A program made the translations under genes and the position numbers. 64,000 nt of DNA from positions 1 through 64,000 of the forward strand of contig CAJMMX010000001.1 of assembly GCA_905214615.1 (NCBI GenBank), read 5' to 3'. Every line of letters starts with the position of its first letter. Within the stretch, counting starts at the first letter, position 1. The notes under the pieces are model-generated. The model saw only the letters and a list, made by a program, of their open reading frames with translations. It was not told the DNA's origin and ran no database searches. This stretch comes from an uncultured bacterium. GTDB lineage: Bacteria > Actinomycetota > Coriobacteriia > Coriobacteriales > Coriobacteriaceae. Shown piece after piece: positions 44,510 to 52,955 of this stretch.

Positions 44510-44550
44510 GATACAACTAGGAGATATGCAAATCTCTTAGTGTTAGTATC
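44510..44550. promoter_or_regulatory. Composite palindrome in divergent intergenic region
   Basis: GATAC-a-ACTA-g-GAGAT, a 6-bp spacer, then ATCTC-t-TAGT-gtta-GTATC. Three nested half-sites in order on both sides give a near-symmetric ~41-bp operator-like sequence. It lies 52 bp before the membrane-protein start and 178 bp before the divergent gene at 44728. Confidence 0.55.
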
Positions 44551-44727
44551 TAGCGAAATATTACCCAATGCGTACGGCCTCATACGCACCATTCGATTTT
44601 TTTCTTTTTCATTTGAGTGCCCCGTCTGAAAAACGCCGCAACTGCTCTTCTTGTAGACTGAAGGCAATTGAGCCGCGACGGGCCAGTCAGCGAACCGCGC
44701 AATATAGGGAATATGCAGGAGGTGCGC

Positions 44728-46371
44728 ATGCTCAAAACTAAAGCAGAATTTGCAACTCTTCGCTTAAACGAAGATCTCAAGCCATATATGAGCCGATATC
44801 TATCGGATCTTGTGTCTCATATGGTCGAGAAATATCAGCCTTCGTCGAGAACGAAAAGGCTCATTGAACTGTGCTGTCGCGATTTTGAGTTTTCGAGCGA
44901 GCACGTCGATGGCCCCTCGTGGTCTGTTTTGGGGATTGACCTCAAGCGACCTTCGGCCGCCTCGTTTGAGTTTGAGGACCGCGTTTACAACGAAGCAACC
45001 GACGAATGGGATTATGTGCCCGCTTGCGTTTGCAAAAACCGAGTCAAAGTCCCGACGTCGACGTTTACTGCCATCGAAGAGAATATCTTTTTATACGACT
45101 ACGAGCAGGACGCAGCCTCTCACACGTACGAATCAGCACTCATTTACTGCAGGCCCCCCGAGCTACGACCGCTATCCCAATTCCCGGCATCTATCGATGC
45201 GGCAAATGCGCGAGTCCTGGATTTCCTCAGAACGCGCTCGAAGCAGCTGCAACGCAGCGCAGGCATCCCCGATCTGCTTTCGGTCACTGAGTGGTACTAC
45301 ATCTTTCTTGCGGCATCCATTGCCTGCTCTCAGTCCCATGCCACGGCCGTCATTCAGATTTCGGACCGTCTGTTCAATCTGGCGCGAGCCGTAGATGGAC
45401 GTCGCCTTCTTTGTGACCTCGGCCTGCTAAAGAGCATTGTGCTTCTTCCCAACACCATTGCCAAAAAGGCCGAGGGTCGCGCGCTGCTCTTTATTGGCGA
45501 CGGCGAGCCCAATGATCCGTATTTCCTTTTTGACGGCAGGAGCTTTGACGACAAGCAAATGACCGATGAGATTCTGCACCAGCTCCTCGATTCCGTCGAC
45601 CGAGCCTACGGCGATCAAAAGAATCCAGTCTATTGGCATCGGCTCGAGGATCAGGGCAACGGCATCTATCCCCTATTACCCAATACAAAGAGCGGATCGT
45701 TCGACGAGAGAATGTTCATCCCCCTTGGGTCGCTAGCGCCAATCTACCGCGGCACCGCCCGCAGCGTTGTAACCAAACTGCCCGAATCAGATCCGACAGA
45801 CAGTTACCAACAGCACGACTGCTACTACCTGTCGCTAAAGCATCTTCATGATGGCGCAATCATTGCCGCAGAAGATGTACTTGAGCGTGTCCCCGATACA
45901 GATATCTACGATGTAAGCCGTGTAGACTACGAAGATTTTCGGAAGGCCAAACCGATCGACGCCCGCGAGGCGAGCCTTCTCATATCACGCGTCGGGCCTC
46001 CATTCAAGCTTGCCCTCATCACGCCAGGCCACTTTTCTGTCGGTTCTGAGCGCCCCGTGGAGCGCGGTCTTTTGTTTGAGAGCATTGTCCCCTGCGACGC
46101 CATGTTCTGCGCTACCTTTGAGGACGAGCTGCTTGCCCAGTTTGTCCTGGCATACCTGTCGTCCGATGAGGGGCAGAAGAAACTGGCGGACACCTCGCAC
46201 GGAGACGCGCTTGTGCAACTTGCCCCAATGGACCTGCGAAGCATGACCGTGCCTGTTCCCGGGCGAGCGGAGCAGGAGCGCTACGCGCTAGAGTACGAAG
46301 CAAAGCAGCGCGCCTACGAGGACGCCCTTAAGCAGGCGGAACATTACGCTGCGAGCAAGGGAACGATGTAG
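44728..46371 (+). CDS. Protein resembling non-catalytic parts of type I methylase and specificity subunits
   Basis: A 547-aa protein. Residues ~215-285 look like the region after the catalytic motif of N6-methylases (RLLCDLGLLKSIVLLPNTIAKKAEGRALLFIG). The C-terminal ~130 residues look like the end of an HsdS half-domain (AQFVLAYLSSDEGQKKLADTSHGDALVQLAPMDLRSMTVPVPGRAEQE). No AdoMet-binding DPxxGxG and no NPPY/NPPF motif is visible, so methylation is unlikely. It may recognise DNA or be a structural derivative. AGGAGG precedes the ATG at 44728. It is divergent from the ClpX-like operon. I could not name the family. Confidence 0.7.
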   Translation: MLKTKAEFATLRLNEDLKPYMSRYLSDLVSHMVEKYQPSSRTKRLIELCCRDFEFSSEHVDGPSWSVLGIDLKRPSAASFEFEDRVYNEATDEWDYVPACVCKNRVKVPTSTFTAIEENIFLYDYEQDAASHTYESALIYCRPPELRPLSQFPASIDAANARVLDFLRTRSKQLQRSAGIPDLLSVTEWYYIFLAASIACSQSHATAVIQISDRLFNLARAVDGRRLLCDLGLLKSIVLLPNTIAKKAEGRALLFIGDGEPNDPYFLFDGRSFDDKQMTDEILHQLLDSVDRAYGDQKNPVYWHRLEDQGNGIYPLLPNTKSGSFDERMFIPLGSLAPIYRGTARSVVTKLPESDPTDSYQQHDCYYLSLKHLHDGAIIAAEDVLERVPDTDIYDVSRVDYEDFRKAKPIDAREASLLISRVGPPFKLALITPGHFSVGSERPVERGLLFESIVPCDAMFCATFEDELLAQFVLAYLSSDEGQKKLADTSHGDALVQLAPMDLRSMTVPVPGRAEQERYALEYEAKQRAYEDALKQAEHYAASKGTM

Positions 46372-46381
46372 CGACCGAGGC

Positions 46382-46417
46382 CGGCAGACTGTCCGGACTT
46401 TTGCCGACAGTCTGCCG
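46382..46417. terminator. Hairpin after the methylase-like gene
   Basis: Perfect 12-bp arms CGGCAGACTGTC and GACAGTCTGCCG with a 12-nt loop containing CGGAC. It lies 11 bp past the stop at 46371, between two convergent genes. There is no T-tract, so it may be a repeat or a weak terminator. Confidence 0.55.
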
Positions 46418-46443
46418 ATCAGGCACGCCGTTCAGCGCAGCAG

Positions 46444-47061
46444 CTAGAGATCCTCAACAGACTTCGAACTGGCTTTGGCCGCCTCTTCGCCCGCGATCAG
46501 GTCCCTAACCGTTATATACGCACTGTACGTAGCATCTTCAATCTTTTCCATAACATCAGGGTCGCAAGTTCCCCAAATATCTTTGAGAACTCGAGCCAAT
46601 CCCCAAGCAGCGCTGAGCAGGACGTCAACGTCCTTTAGATCTAAGTGGCTGACCGTAAAGGGACAGTACTCGCACTCCAACAGATAGGTGTCAACAGCCT
46701 CAATTGTCTCAGCCACATACTGCTCAAGATCGGGATGGGGATGGAAGGCGCACAGCGCCTTGTGCGGATCGGTCGGCTCAATCCAATACAGCGTTGTCGC
46801 TTCCTCGCATTTCTCGAGCGGATAACGCTCAGCTGCCTTCTCCCAGCTTTCATACCAGGGATCGGCATCGCCGTCCGTCATCGACCTGCAAAGATTAATC
46901 GCCGCAGAAACAGTCGCACACGAATATCTATAGCTGGCGTCTTTCTTAAACTCATCATTGAGCTCGACGTCACCAGACAGCTCCGCCTCCATGATAAGGA
47001 ACGGACCATCCTCATCCGTAATGCTTATGGGATAGTTGTTGCACTCATAGCCCGGATACAT
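46444..47061 (-). CDS. Hypothetical acidic protein
   Basis: A 205-aa soluble, acidic protein that I do not recognise. Recognisable features are few: a Cys-containing stretch around CATVSAAINLC and a helical middle (AVDTYLLECEYCPFTVSHLDLKD). The start at 47061 (MYPGYECNNY) has a GGAGA site. The upstream in-frame extension translates through a remnant of another gene (47090-47140) and is not part of this protein. Confidence 0.65.
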   Translation of the reverse strand: MYPGYECNNYPISITDEDGPFLIMEAELSGDVELNDEFKKDASYRYSCATVSAAINLCRSMTDGDADPWYESWEKAAERYPLEKCEEATTLYWIEPTDPHKALCAFHPHPDLEQYVAETIEAVDTYLLECEYCPFTVSHLDLKDVDVLLSAAWGLARVLKDIWGTCDPDVMEKIEDATYSAYITVRDLIAGEEAAKASSKSVEDL

Positions 47062-47089
47062 TTTGTCTCCAATCAATCGTTCGGACACA

Positions 47090-47140
47090 TTAACAAGCAA
47101 TATCGAAACCGCGCTCACGCGGAGGACCGTCGTCCTCGCA
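47090..47140 (-). pseudogene. C-terminal remnant of a paralog of the 108-aa gene
   Basis: The minus-strand translation EDDGPPRERGFDIAC followed by TAA matches the C-terminus of the intact gene at 48170-48496 (EDDSSPRDRGFDIAC, stop). The DNA match continues past the stop (47077-47142 against 48157-48222). The rest of this paralog is missing; a pair of palindromes (47148-47220) sits where it should continue. Confidence 0.75.
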
Positions 47141-47147
47141 CCAACCT

Positions 47148-47220
47148 GCAAGTTTTTCTCATCGCATGAAAAGAACTTGCGATTCTTGCAAGTTTTTCTC
47201 ACGCGGTGACAAGAACTTGC
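47148..47220. repeat. Two tandem 33-bp imperfect palindromes
   Basis: Units at 47148-47180 and 47188-47220 both begin GCAAGTTTTTCTCA and end AAGAACTTGC, with different centres (TCGCATGAA, CGCGGTGAC). They are separated by 7 bp, giving a 40-bp period. They lie between the paralog remnant and the end of the 274-aa membrane-protein gene. Confidence 0.75.
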
Positions 47221-47232
47221 ATGGTCGCCCCG

Positions 47233-48057
47233 CTACCTGCGCCACGAGGCGGCAAGGATAACGGGAAGCCCGGCGATGCACACCACTAAGGCCACGGCTG
47301 CGAACGCAAGCACGATGGCCACGCTCACGACGACATAGGCCACGGTAATGAAGGCCAGCGCCAGCAGGCAGGCAAGCAGCTCGGCCACGTAGCACAACAC
47401 CAGGTTCGAGCTCGCGCGCTTCAGCAGAACGTCGGCGAGGCGGACCAGCTCGACGGCAAAGCCGCTGCCGAAATTGCGTCCGGGGCCCTTGGCAAGGAAC
47501 CACTTGAACAGGCACATCAGGGCGCAGCCCAGCATCATCATGATGGAAACGGTCCATGCATTGTGCCCCGTCTCGACAAGGCTCTGGTCGCCCACCGCGC
47601 TGCCGTTGACGAGCCAGGCCGTTCCATAGCCCATGAACAGCATCGCCAGCAGCAGGCAGGCGCTCACCGCGGCGAGAGAGCGCGACACGCGCCCGCTGAA
47701 CACCGGAGCCTCGCAGCTGAGCCCAAGGCCCTCGCGAACACGCCAGGCGGCATGGTAGGCAGGGTAGGCCGCGATGAGCGCGGCCACGAGCAGCGACGCC
47801 CAATCGGACCCGGGCACAGCCGACGCGTACTCCGCAATCGCGGAGATGGAGAAGGCAGCATGGAACGACTCGTTCAGAAACAGCGCGACCTCGCCCTTCC
47901 AGACGCAAAACGGGGCGGCGACGGAGGCGGTGCCGGCAGCGGCAACCGCAGCAACGGCAACGAGCAGCGCGCCCTGCACGAGTTTGACGACCTCGTCTTT
48001 GGCGGTGCGGGACGCAGGCTCAACGGCGCTGGACGAAATTTGAATAGAAGTGTTCAT
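47233..48057 (-). CDS. Multi-pass membrane protein
   Basis: A 274-aa, high-GC gene with about six helices, a long Ala-rich N-terminal part (VAVAAVAAAGTASVAAPF) and a C-terminal pair (VVSVAIVLAFAAVALVVCIAGLPVIL) ending in a basic SWRR. Architecture and C-terminus resemble the 245-aa protein at 43721-44458. GAAAGGAAAAC precedes the ATG. It may be cotranscribed with the 108-aa gene. The function is unknown. Confidence 0.75.
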   Translation of the reverse strand: MNTSIQISSSAVEPASRTAKDEVVKLVQGALLVAVAAVAAAGTASVAAPFCVWKGEVALFLNESFHAAFSISAIAEYASAVPGSDWASLLVAALIAAYPAYHAAWRVREGLGLSCEAPVFSGRVSRSLAAVSACLLLAMLFMGYGTAWLVNGSAVGDQSLVETGHNAWTVSIMMMLGCALMCLFKWFLAKGPGRNFGSGFAVELVRLADVLLKRASSNLVLCYVAELLACLLALAFITVAYVVVSVAIVLAFAAVALVVCIAGLPVILAASWRR

Positions 48058-48169
48058 GTTTTCCTTTCAACAGAAATCAAACCGGAATCGCCGGCAACTA
48101 GGATGCAGCCTCTAGTCGGCTCCGATTAGAGATTGTTCGCCCACATTGATACCAAGTCGTGCGGACACA

Positions 48170-48496
48170 CTAACAAGCGATATCGAAACCGCGATCTCGT
48201 GGAGAGCTGTCGTCCTCAATCCATTCGAGCCCGACGCACTCATCGATCCCTGCATCGGGAACTGACGACCATCTGAACTCGAAACCAAGCTGGTCAAGCT
48301 CATCGACTCGCCCACGGATCACTCCGTAAACATCCAACGCATTCTCGAAATCCTCCGAAGACGCGTAGCCTCGCTCGCACTGCCTGCGCATCTGATGCAA
48401 GCGACCCATGGCGGCGGCGATAATCTCGCGAAGAGCGATAACCTCGCGCTCGCATACATCAATGTTTCCTTCGTTGAGCTCGATGCGATCGGACAT
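48170..48496 (-). CDS. Small coiled-coil protein
   Basis: A 108-aa acidic, largely helical protein: NIDVCEREVIALREIIAAAM, then GRLHQMRRQCERGY and a third segment. The heptad pattern suggests a coiled coil and self-association. AGGGAGG precedes the ATG at 48496; earlier in-frame starts overlap the divergent promoter of the 719-aa gene. A C-terminal remnant of a paralog lies at 47090-47140, so this gene was duplicated locally. Confidence 0.65.
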   Translation of the reverse strand: MSDRIELNEGNIDVCEREVIALREIIAAAMGRLHQMRRQCERGYASSEDFENALDVYGVIRGRVDELDQLGFEFRWSSVPDAGIDECVGLEWIEDDSSPRDRGFDIAC

Positions 48497-48535
48497 AACG
48501 GCCTCCCTGGTTTTAACCCTTTTCGCTTGACTCCA

Positions 48536-48564
48536 TTGAACAACCGCAAACAGCCGCGTAATAT
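48536..48564 (+). promoter_or_regulatory. Promoter for the 719-aa zinc-finger gene
   Basis: -35 TTGAAC (48536-48541), a 17-bp spacer and -10 TAATAT (48559-48564). The predicted start is ~48571, about 35 nt before the ATG at 48606. It lies in the divergent region with the 108-aa gene. Confidence 0.7.
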
Positions 48565-48605
48565 GACTTTTATCGCGTTTTAAATTTTGGCTGTTTGGAG
48601 CATCA

Positions 48606-50765
48606 ATGCCTAAGTCCGAAAAAGAGGCATTTAGCTGGGGTTTTGAGGCTGGTTTTCTTCGCTCCCCTGTCAATCCCCGTATGCTACTTCTTAACAGGAC
48701 GCCGGAGATTGATTGTGCCGGCGACGGAAACACATCCGGCAATGCAAGCGCATGGAGTCTCGTCTCCATAGCCAACGACCTATTGCGCGTCGACTTAAGC
48801 TCGCTTTTCAACGAGATTGCGTCCCATTTTCGTGAACGAGCAAACCGTCGCTTTTATATCGACCTGCAGAACGCCATGCGCCAGCCCCCTGCTGCTCCTC
48901 ACCCTGCGCAACACACCTCGATGGACTGCGCAGCCGAGCCAGACCATGACGACTGGCTCGATCCAGACGATCCCGACCAAGAGCCCACCCAAGCAGAATT
49001 GAACGAAGCTGAAATCGCTATCAACCTTCAAAAACAAAAGGAACGCGACCTCGATTTCTTTGCTCCGATATTCGACAAAGCCATTACAAGCCATGCACAC
49101 GGAGAGATTTCCGGCATGGCCAGATATCTCCTTGAAAATGTCTGTAGACAGTGTGTCATGAACATCACGGCGATTCCCGACTATCGCTATTACAGCTGCT
49201 GGATGAACAACAACGCTATTGAGTGCGACGAGATCAACCGCCTGTACCGCGCAGTGATTACAACATCGGGCCAACTCAACAAGCAAGAAATGGCGTCCCT
49301 CTTCAGCTCCTATCTGCAGCTCGAGTCGAACGACATGAGCATTAACGCTACCAACGGCGAGACCGATCTAACAGCACCGGTGCCGTATGACCGCGACAAT
49401 CCTATACGCAACTTTCCCAAGGCGAAATCTCAGATAGAAACAGCTTGCGTCTGCACCAATATCGATCTCTTTCGAGCGCTTCTCATTGTTTTTTATCAGG
49501 AATGTCTGGAGCTTACCCCGCTGCTTAAAAACACCGAGGCACCTAGCCTGCTCGCGCAAAACGAAGAGTTTTTCCCAGCCGCCATCAAAACAAGCGACCC
49601 GCGACAATTTCGATTATTCGATGAGCAGCTGCCGGCAATCATCCGCTTTGGCGAAGCTTTTGTATACGCAGCCAAAAAACACTTGCCCGGAAACGAAACG
49701 GCTCAAAAGCTCGAAGAGCATTTGAATGGAATAAAGCGCATGAACAGCGCCCCCTTTATGCAGGCGTTTCGTAAAAACTATCTCGAAGCTATGCGCGAGA
49801 ACCAGATCTTCGCAAATGGAGACTTCCATACGCATGCAGAGCTTAACGACCAGGAAAACCTCAATAGGCTCGTTGGGCTTCAAGCCGTTATTTCAAAGGC
49901 AGGAGAGCTCTACTTCACCGAAGAGGAATGGTCCTTTGCAAGCCTTTATGCCCGCATCCTTCACGAGCTGCTGCTGTGCGGCATTATGCCGATATCATGC
50001 CAAACCTGCGGTTCGCTCTTTTTTCCGACCGGTCCTAACAGCAAGTACTGCGATCGATATAACGCGGCAACCAAGCTCTACTGCAACCCGCGATATAACG
50101 CCAAAAAACATCTTGGTCGCAAATCGCCCCGCGATGTCGCGCTCAATATGCAGAGAAAGACCGAAACGGCATATGAAAAGGGCCTAACGGATTGTGCCCA
50201 CTATTTTGAGCGCCTCGGCAGCTTTGTCCTCGATGGTCTTGGCCCAGCATACCAAGCGAACGACCTCATTTCCGATGAACTCTATAGGACGTGGCTGTCT
50301 ATCGTCAACCAGCCCAATTGTAGAGCGAAAATCAAGCGGCCGGATAGGCTCGAGTATCCATACCCCGTGCTGTGGTACGGATTTGTCCGCGATGGCAATC
50401 GGTATGTACAAGTCGAGTTTCCTGGAGCCGAGTACCCAACGCTTTTTGAATGTTTAAGCCAGCTCGCCGAAAGCCCACACTCAAAGTGCACACTGGATTA
50501 CAAGGGGCCAGGTGAGCATCCATACAGCTCATGGCATGTAAAACTGCACATGTTGTTGGAGATCATTGTACAGATAAATAACGCCGACCACGTGGCGAGG
50601 CCCATCCCATTGCTTGGAATCGATGAGCCCGAATATGTCTGGACTGACCCGACCGTCCAAGACACATGGAGCACGCCCGACGCATGCATCTACAGCACCG
50701 GAACGATTGAAGACCTTAGCTTTACCGTGTATACAAAGGGATATGGCCCGGAAAAGCAGAACTGA
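48606..50765 (+). CDS. Large protein with CxxC...YCD zinc-finger (DUF6076-like)
   Basis: A 719-aa protein, mostly alpha-helical and soluble. Near residues ~470-490 a zinc-binding motif CQTCGSLFFPTGPNSKYCDR and a later Cys in LYCNPRYNAKKH are the best landmark; I recall this as the DUF6076-type finger found in gut Firmicutes and Actinobacteria. There is no catalytic motif that I can name. The ATG at 48606 follows TTTGGAG. It is a single gene, upstream of a good promoter and next to the restriction island. Confidence 0.7.
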   Translation: MPKSEKEAFSWGFEAGFLRSPVNPRMLLLNRTPEIDCAGDGNTSGNASAWSLVSIANDLLRVDLSSLFNEIASHFRERANRRFYIDLQNAMRQPPAAPHPAQHTSMDCAAEPDHDDWLDPDDPDQEPTQAELNEAEIAINLQKQKERDLDFFAPIFDKAITSHAHGEISGMARYLLENVCRQCVMNITAIPDYRYYSCWMNNNAIECDEINRLYRAVITTSGQLNKQEMASLFSSYLQLESNDMSINATNGETDLTAPVPYDRDNPIRNFPKAKSQIETACVCTNIDLFRALLIVFYQECLELTPLLKNTEAPSLLAQNEEFFPAAIKTSDPRQFRLFDEQLPAIIRFGEAFVYAAKKHLPGNETAQKLEEHLNGIKRMNSAPFMQAFRKNYLEAMRENQIFANGDFHTHAELNDQENLNRLVGLQAVISKAGELYFTEEEWSFASLYARILHELLLCGIMPISCQTCGSLFFPTGPNSKYCDRYNAATKLYCNPRYNAKKHLGRKSPRDVALNMQRKTETAYEKGLTDCAHYFERLGSFVLDGLGPAYQANDLISDELYRTWLSIVNQPNCRAKIKRPDRLEYPYPVLWYGFVRDGNRYVQVEFPGAEYPTLFECLSQLAESPHSKCTLDYKGPGEHPYSSWHVKLHMLLEIIVQINNADHVARPIPLLGIDEPEYVWTDPTVQDTWSTPDACIYSTGTIEDLSFTVYTKGYGPEKQN

Positions 50766-50926
50766 ACCGGTCGACATGTGCAAGGGCTGCATGCGGAAGC
50801 GCCGAAGGGCAGACCGCTAGTAATAAAACAGAACCGATGAGCGCATAGGTCTCATACGCTGGAGCAACAGCAACGGCGACTTTCACGGTATTCTGCAGTA
50901 TCCAAACGGATCAACACCCAAATTAC

Positions 50927-52063
50927 TTAGTCTATCTGCCCCTTTTCGGCTTCAAGCAATTCCCGTTCCGAGACGTCTTTGGAATGCACAAATAGGCCCG
51001 ACATCATACGGTCGCCAATTTCATTGAGTTGTTCAGCAATGTTCTCGAATGGTTTATTCAAATCAAGAGTTTTAAGGTAGAACCAGTGGCCAAGTTCATA
51101 CCAGCATTCATCCAGCGGACCCTCCATAGACGTTTGGGCATAGAGCAGCATTCCGGATACGCTCGCGTTTCGCTGCGCACAATGCATAACATAACTAAAT
51201 ATCTGATTTCTATGTTCAGGACTCAGTATCTTTTTCTCGCAGTGTGTTCCAAGAATTGTTCCATAGCACTTAGCATCTATCACTAGTTTATAGCTAGGCC
51301 CTGTTAGCACGACATCCGTGCGCAACCTTGGTAGGTATTGAGACCTTACGCCAATACCATAGTCAACGATAGGCGCAGCAGGCATTAACCGCGGAAAATG
51401 TCTGCGATAATATTCACGTATAAACTTCTCAAATAGAGAAGAGAGCCTCTGGCTGCTCAACATAGACGAAAATTCCGCATTACCGTTTTCATCATGAACA
51501 GGAATGCTCTTCTCCAAAACCATCCGGCAAACCGCCATCAAGAATCGATAACTCTGATTGAGTTTGTTGTACCTAACCAGTCTCCAATCAATCGAATTAG
51601 CCTCGAGTGAATCGACAGTAGATAGGTATAGTGCGCTTGCCCTGAGTCCCTTTCGCGTTCGCGGAGAAACATCATGGCTGCGGATTAATTGAATTATTGC
51701 AGTTTTAACAATTTGATTCATATAGGTATTGGCTGTGAAGCTGTCATATAGACACTGCAAACGCATTGTCCCCCGAGCTTTTAAAGCGATGCTTTTCTGA
51801 ATTAGCGGCCGACCTCTCAGGACTGCAAGAGGCTCTTCATGAGGCGAATAGACACGCTCAAGCCCTCGCAAATACTCTCTTTTTACAGCATCATTCAAGA
51901 TAATTGCAAAAAGCTCACCGAGTCCATCGAACGGCTCTTTGCCGACTGCCTTCAAGGTGTCCGCGAACACCGCTTCCGCATCACTACCGGAAATACCAGT
52001 CGCATACGCAATCATATATAAAATGTTACGGATTGCGACGTTGTTCGCAGCCGTATTGGACAT
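50927..52063 (-). CDS. McrC-like restriction nuclease subunit
   Basis: A 378-aa protein of the McrC/LlaJI type. The PD-(D/E)XK-like nuclease core is in the C-terminal half: RLRTDVVLTG with D250, then KLVIDAKCYG with D263 and K265. Upstream helical regions fit the McrC N-terminus. McrC supplies the nuclease when bound to the McrB GTPase. It starts one base past the McrB-like stop, so the two are coupled. It is the last gene of the restriction operon. Confidence 0.88.
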   Translation of the reverse strand: MSNTAANNVAIRNILYMIAYATGISGSDAEAVFADTLKAVGKEPFDGLGELFAIILNDAVKREYLRGLERVYSPHEEPLAVLRGRPLIQKSIALKARGTMRLQCLYDSFTANTYMNQIVKTAIIQLIRSHDVSPRTRKGLRASALYLSTVDSLEANSIDWRLVRYNKLNQSYRFLMAVCRMVLEKSIPVHDENGNAEFSSMLSSQRLSSLFEKFIREYYRRHFPRLMPAAPIVDYGIGVRSQYLPRLRTDVVLTGPSYKLVIDAKCYGTILGTHCEKKILSPEHRNQIFSYVMHCAQRNASVSGMLLYAQTSMEGPLDECWYELGHWFYLKTLDLNKPFENIAEQLNEIGDRMMSGLFVHSKDVSERELLEAEKGQID

Positions 52064-52064
52064 C

Positions 52065-52955
52065 CTAATCTATAGCCTCATACAAAAGAGAAACCTGTTC
52101 ATCTAAGATTTCCTTATCGGACGAATCAAACCAATACTCTTGAAGAAGAGGCCGCAGTTCATAGTCAACGATAGACTTGACCTCAATATCCGTAGGGGCA
52201 GAATCGAAACAAAAATAGCTATGCCCGATACAAAAACCCTCCCCAAGCGAAGAGTCATGAGAAATGACATCATTTAATCGACGAACAGCATCGACGAGCG
52301 AGGTTAGTCTATCGTTACCCAATGAATCAATATAGTCTATAAATGAGCGCTGATTGAGCGCCGGACTCATAGAGTAAAACGCGAATCTCCTTCGAAGCGC
52401 ATAATCAACCAGCGCGAGACCGCGATCGGCGGTATTCATCATGCCAATTATAAATAGATTCTTCGGAACCGTTAACGGTTCTGGCAATCCCGGAACCACC
52501 AATGACTCACCACGATGGTCAGCTTCAATTAACATGAGCAGTTCTCCAAATACTTTTGAAAGATTTGCTCTATTAATTTCGTCGATTATGAGGTAATAAT
52601 TTTCAAACCGATGGCTTCTATCTGACGCTCGACGAAAAAACTTGGTAAACAAACCCTCCTGAGCAGCGAAAAGCCCATCAGCCGTAGGTTTAAAACCGAC
52701 TATATAATCCTCATAAGAAGATCCTTGATGAAATTGAACCTTCTCTATACACGTATTATCGGTAGCGCCCATGAGCGAATATGCCAATCGTGTAGCAGCA
52801 AAGGTTTTCCCCGTACCCGGCGCACCCTGGAGAATGATATTCTTTTTTCTCTTAAGCAACGAGACGATTGCATCGTAAGACGCTTCGTCCATATAGACTT
52901 CTTCAAGAAAATCGCTTTTGTTATATCTTGTAGCGTCGGTACTCCTAAACGTCAT
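52065..52955 (-). CDS. McrB-like AAA+ ATPase/GTPase
   Basis: A 296-aa motor subunit. Walker A GAPGTGKT is at 44-51, Walker B is LIIDEINRANLSKVFGELL, and the McrB family signature reads MMNTADRGLALVDYALRRRF. There is no N-terminal DNA-binding domain, so target recognition must come from another subunit or from the nuclease. It overlaps the 214-aa gene by 4 bp (ATGA) and precedes McrC. Confidence 0.9.
   Translation of the reverse strand: MTFRSTDATRYNKSDFLEEVYMDEASYDAIVSLLKRKKNIILQGAPGTGKTFAATRLAYSLMGATDNTCIEKVQFHQGSSYEDYIVGFKPTADGLFAAQEGLFTKFFRRASDRSHRFENYYLIIDEINRANLSKVFGELLMLIEADHRGESLVVPGLPEPLTVPKNLFIIGMMNTADRGLALVDYALRRRFAFYSMSPALNQRSFIDYIDSLGNDRLTSLVDAVRRLNDVISHDSSLGEGFCIGHSYFCFDSAPTDIEVKSIVDYELRPLLQEYWFDSSDKEILDEQVSLLYEAID

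Noticed and set aside
44728..46371. Type I R-M methylase (hsdM)
   Set aside because: No AdoMet motif, no NPPY/F and no hsdR nearby; only partial resemblance.
47148..47220. CRISPR-like tandem repeat
   Set aside because: Only two palindromic units with a 7-bp spacer and diverged centres; no array, leader or cas genes.
50927..52955. Complete standard McrBC (type IV) system
   Set aside because: Two methylases and a third subunit in the same operon make a modification-protected BsuMI/LlaJI-type system more likely than a methyl-dependent one.
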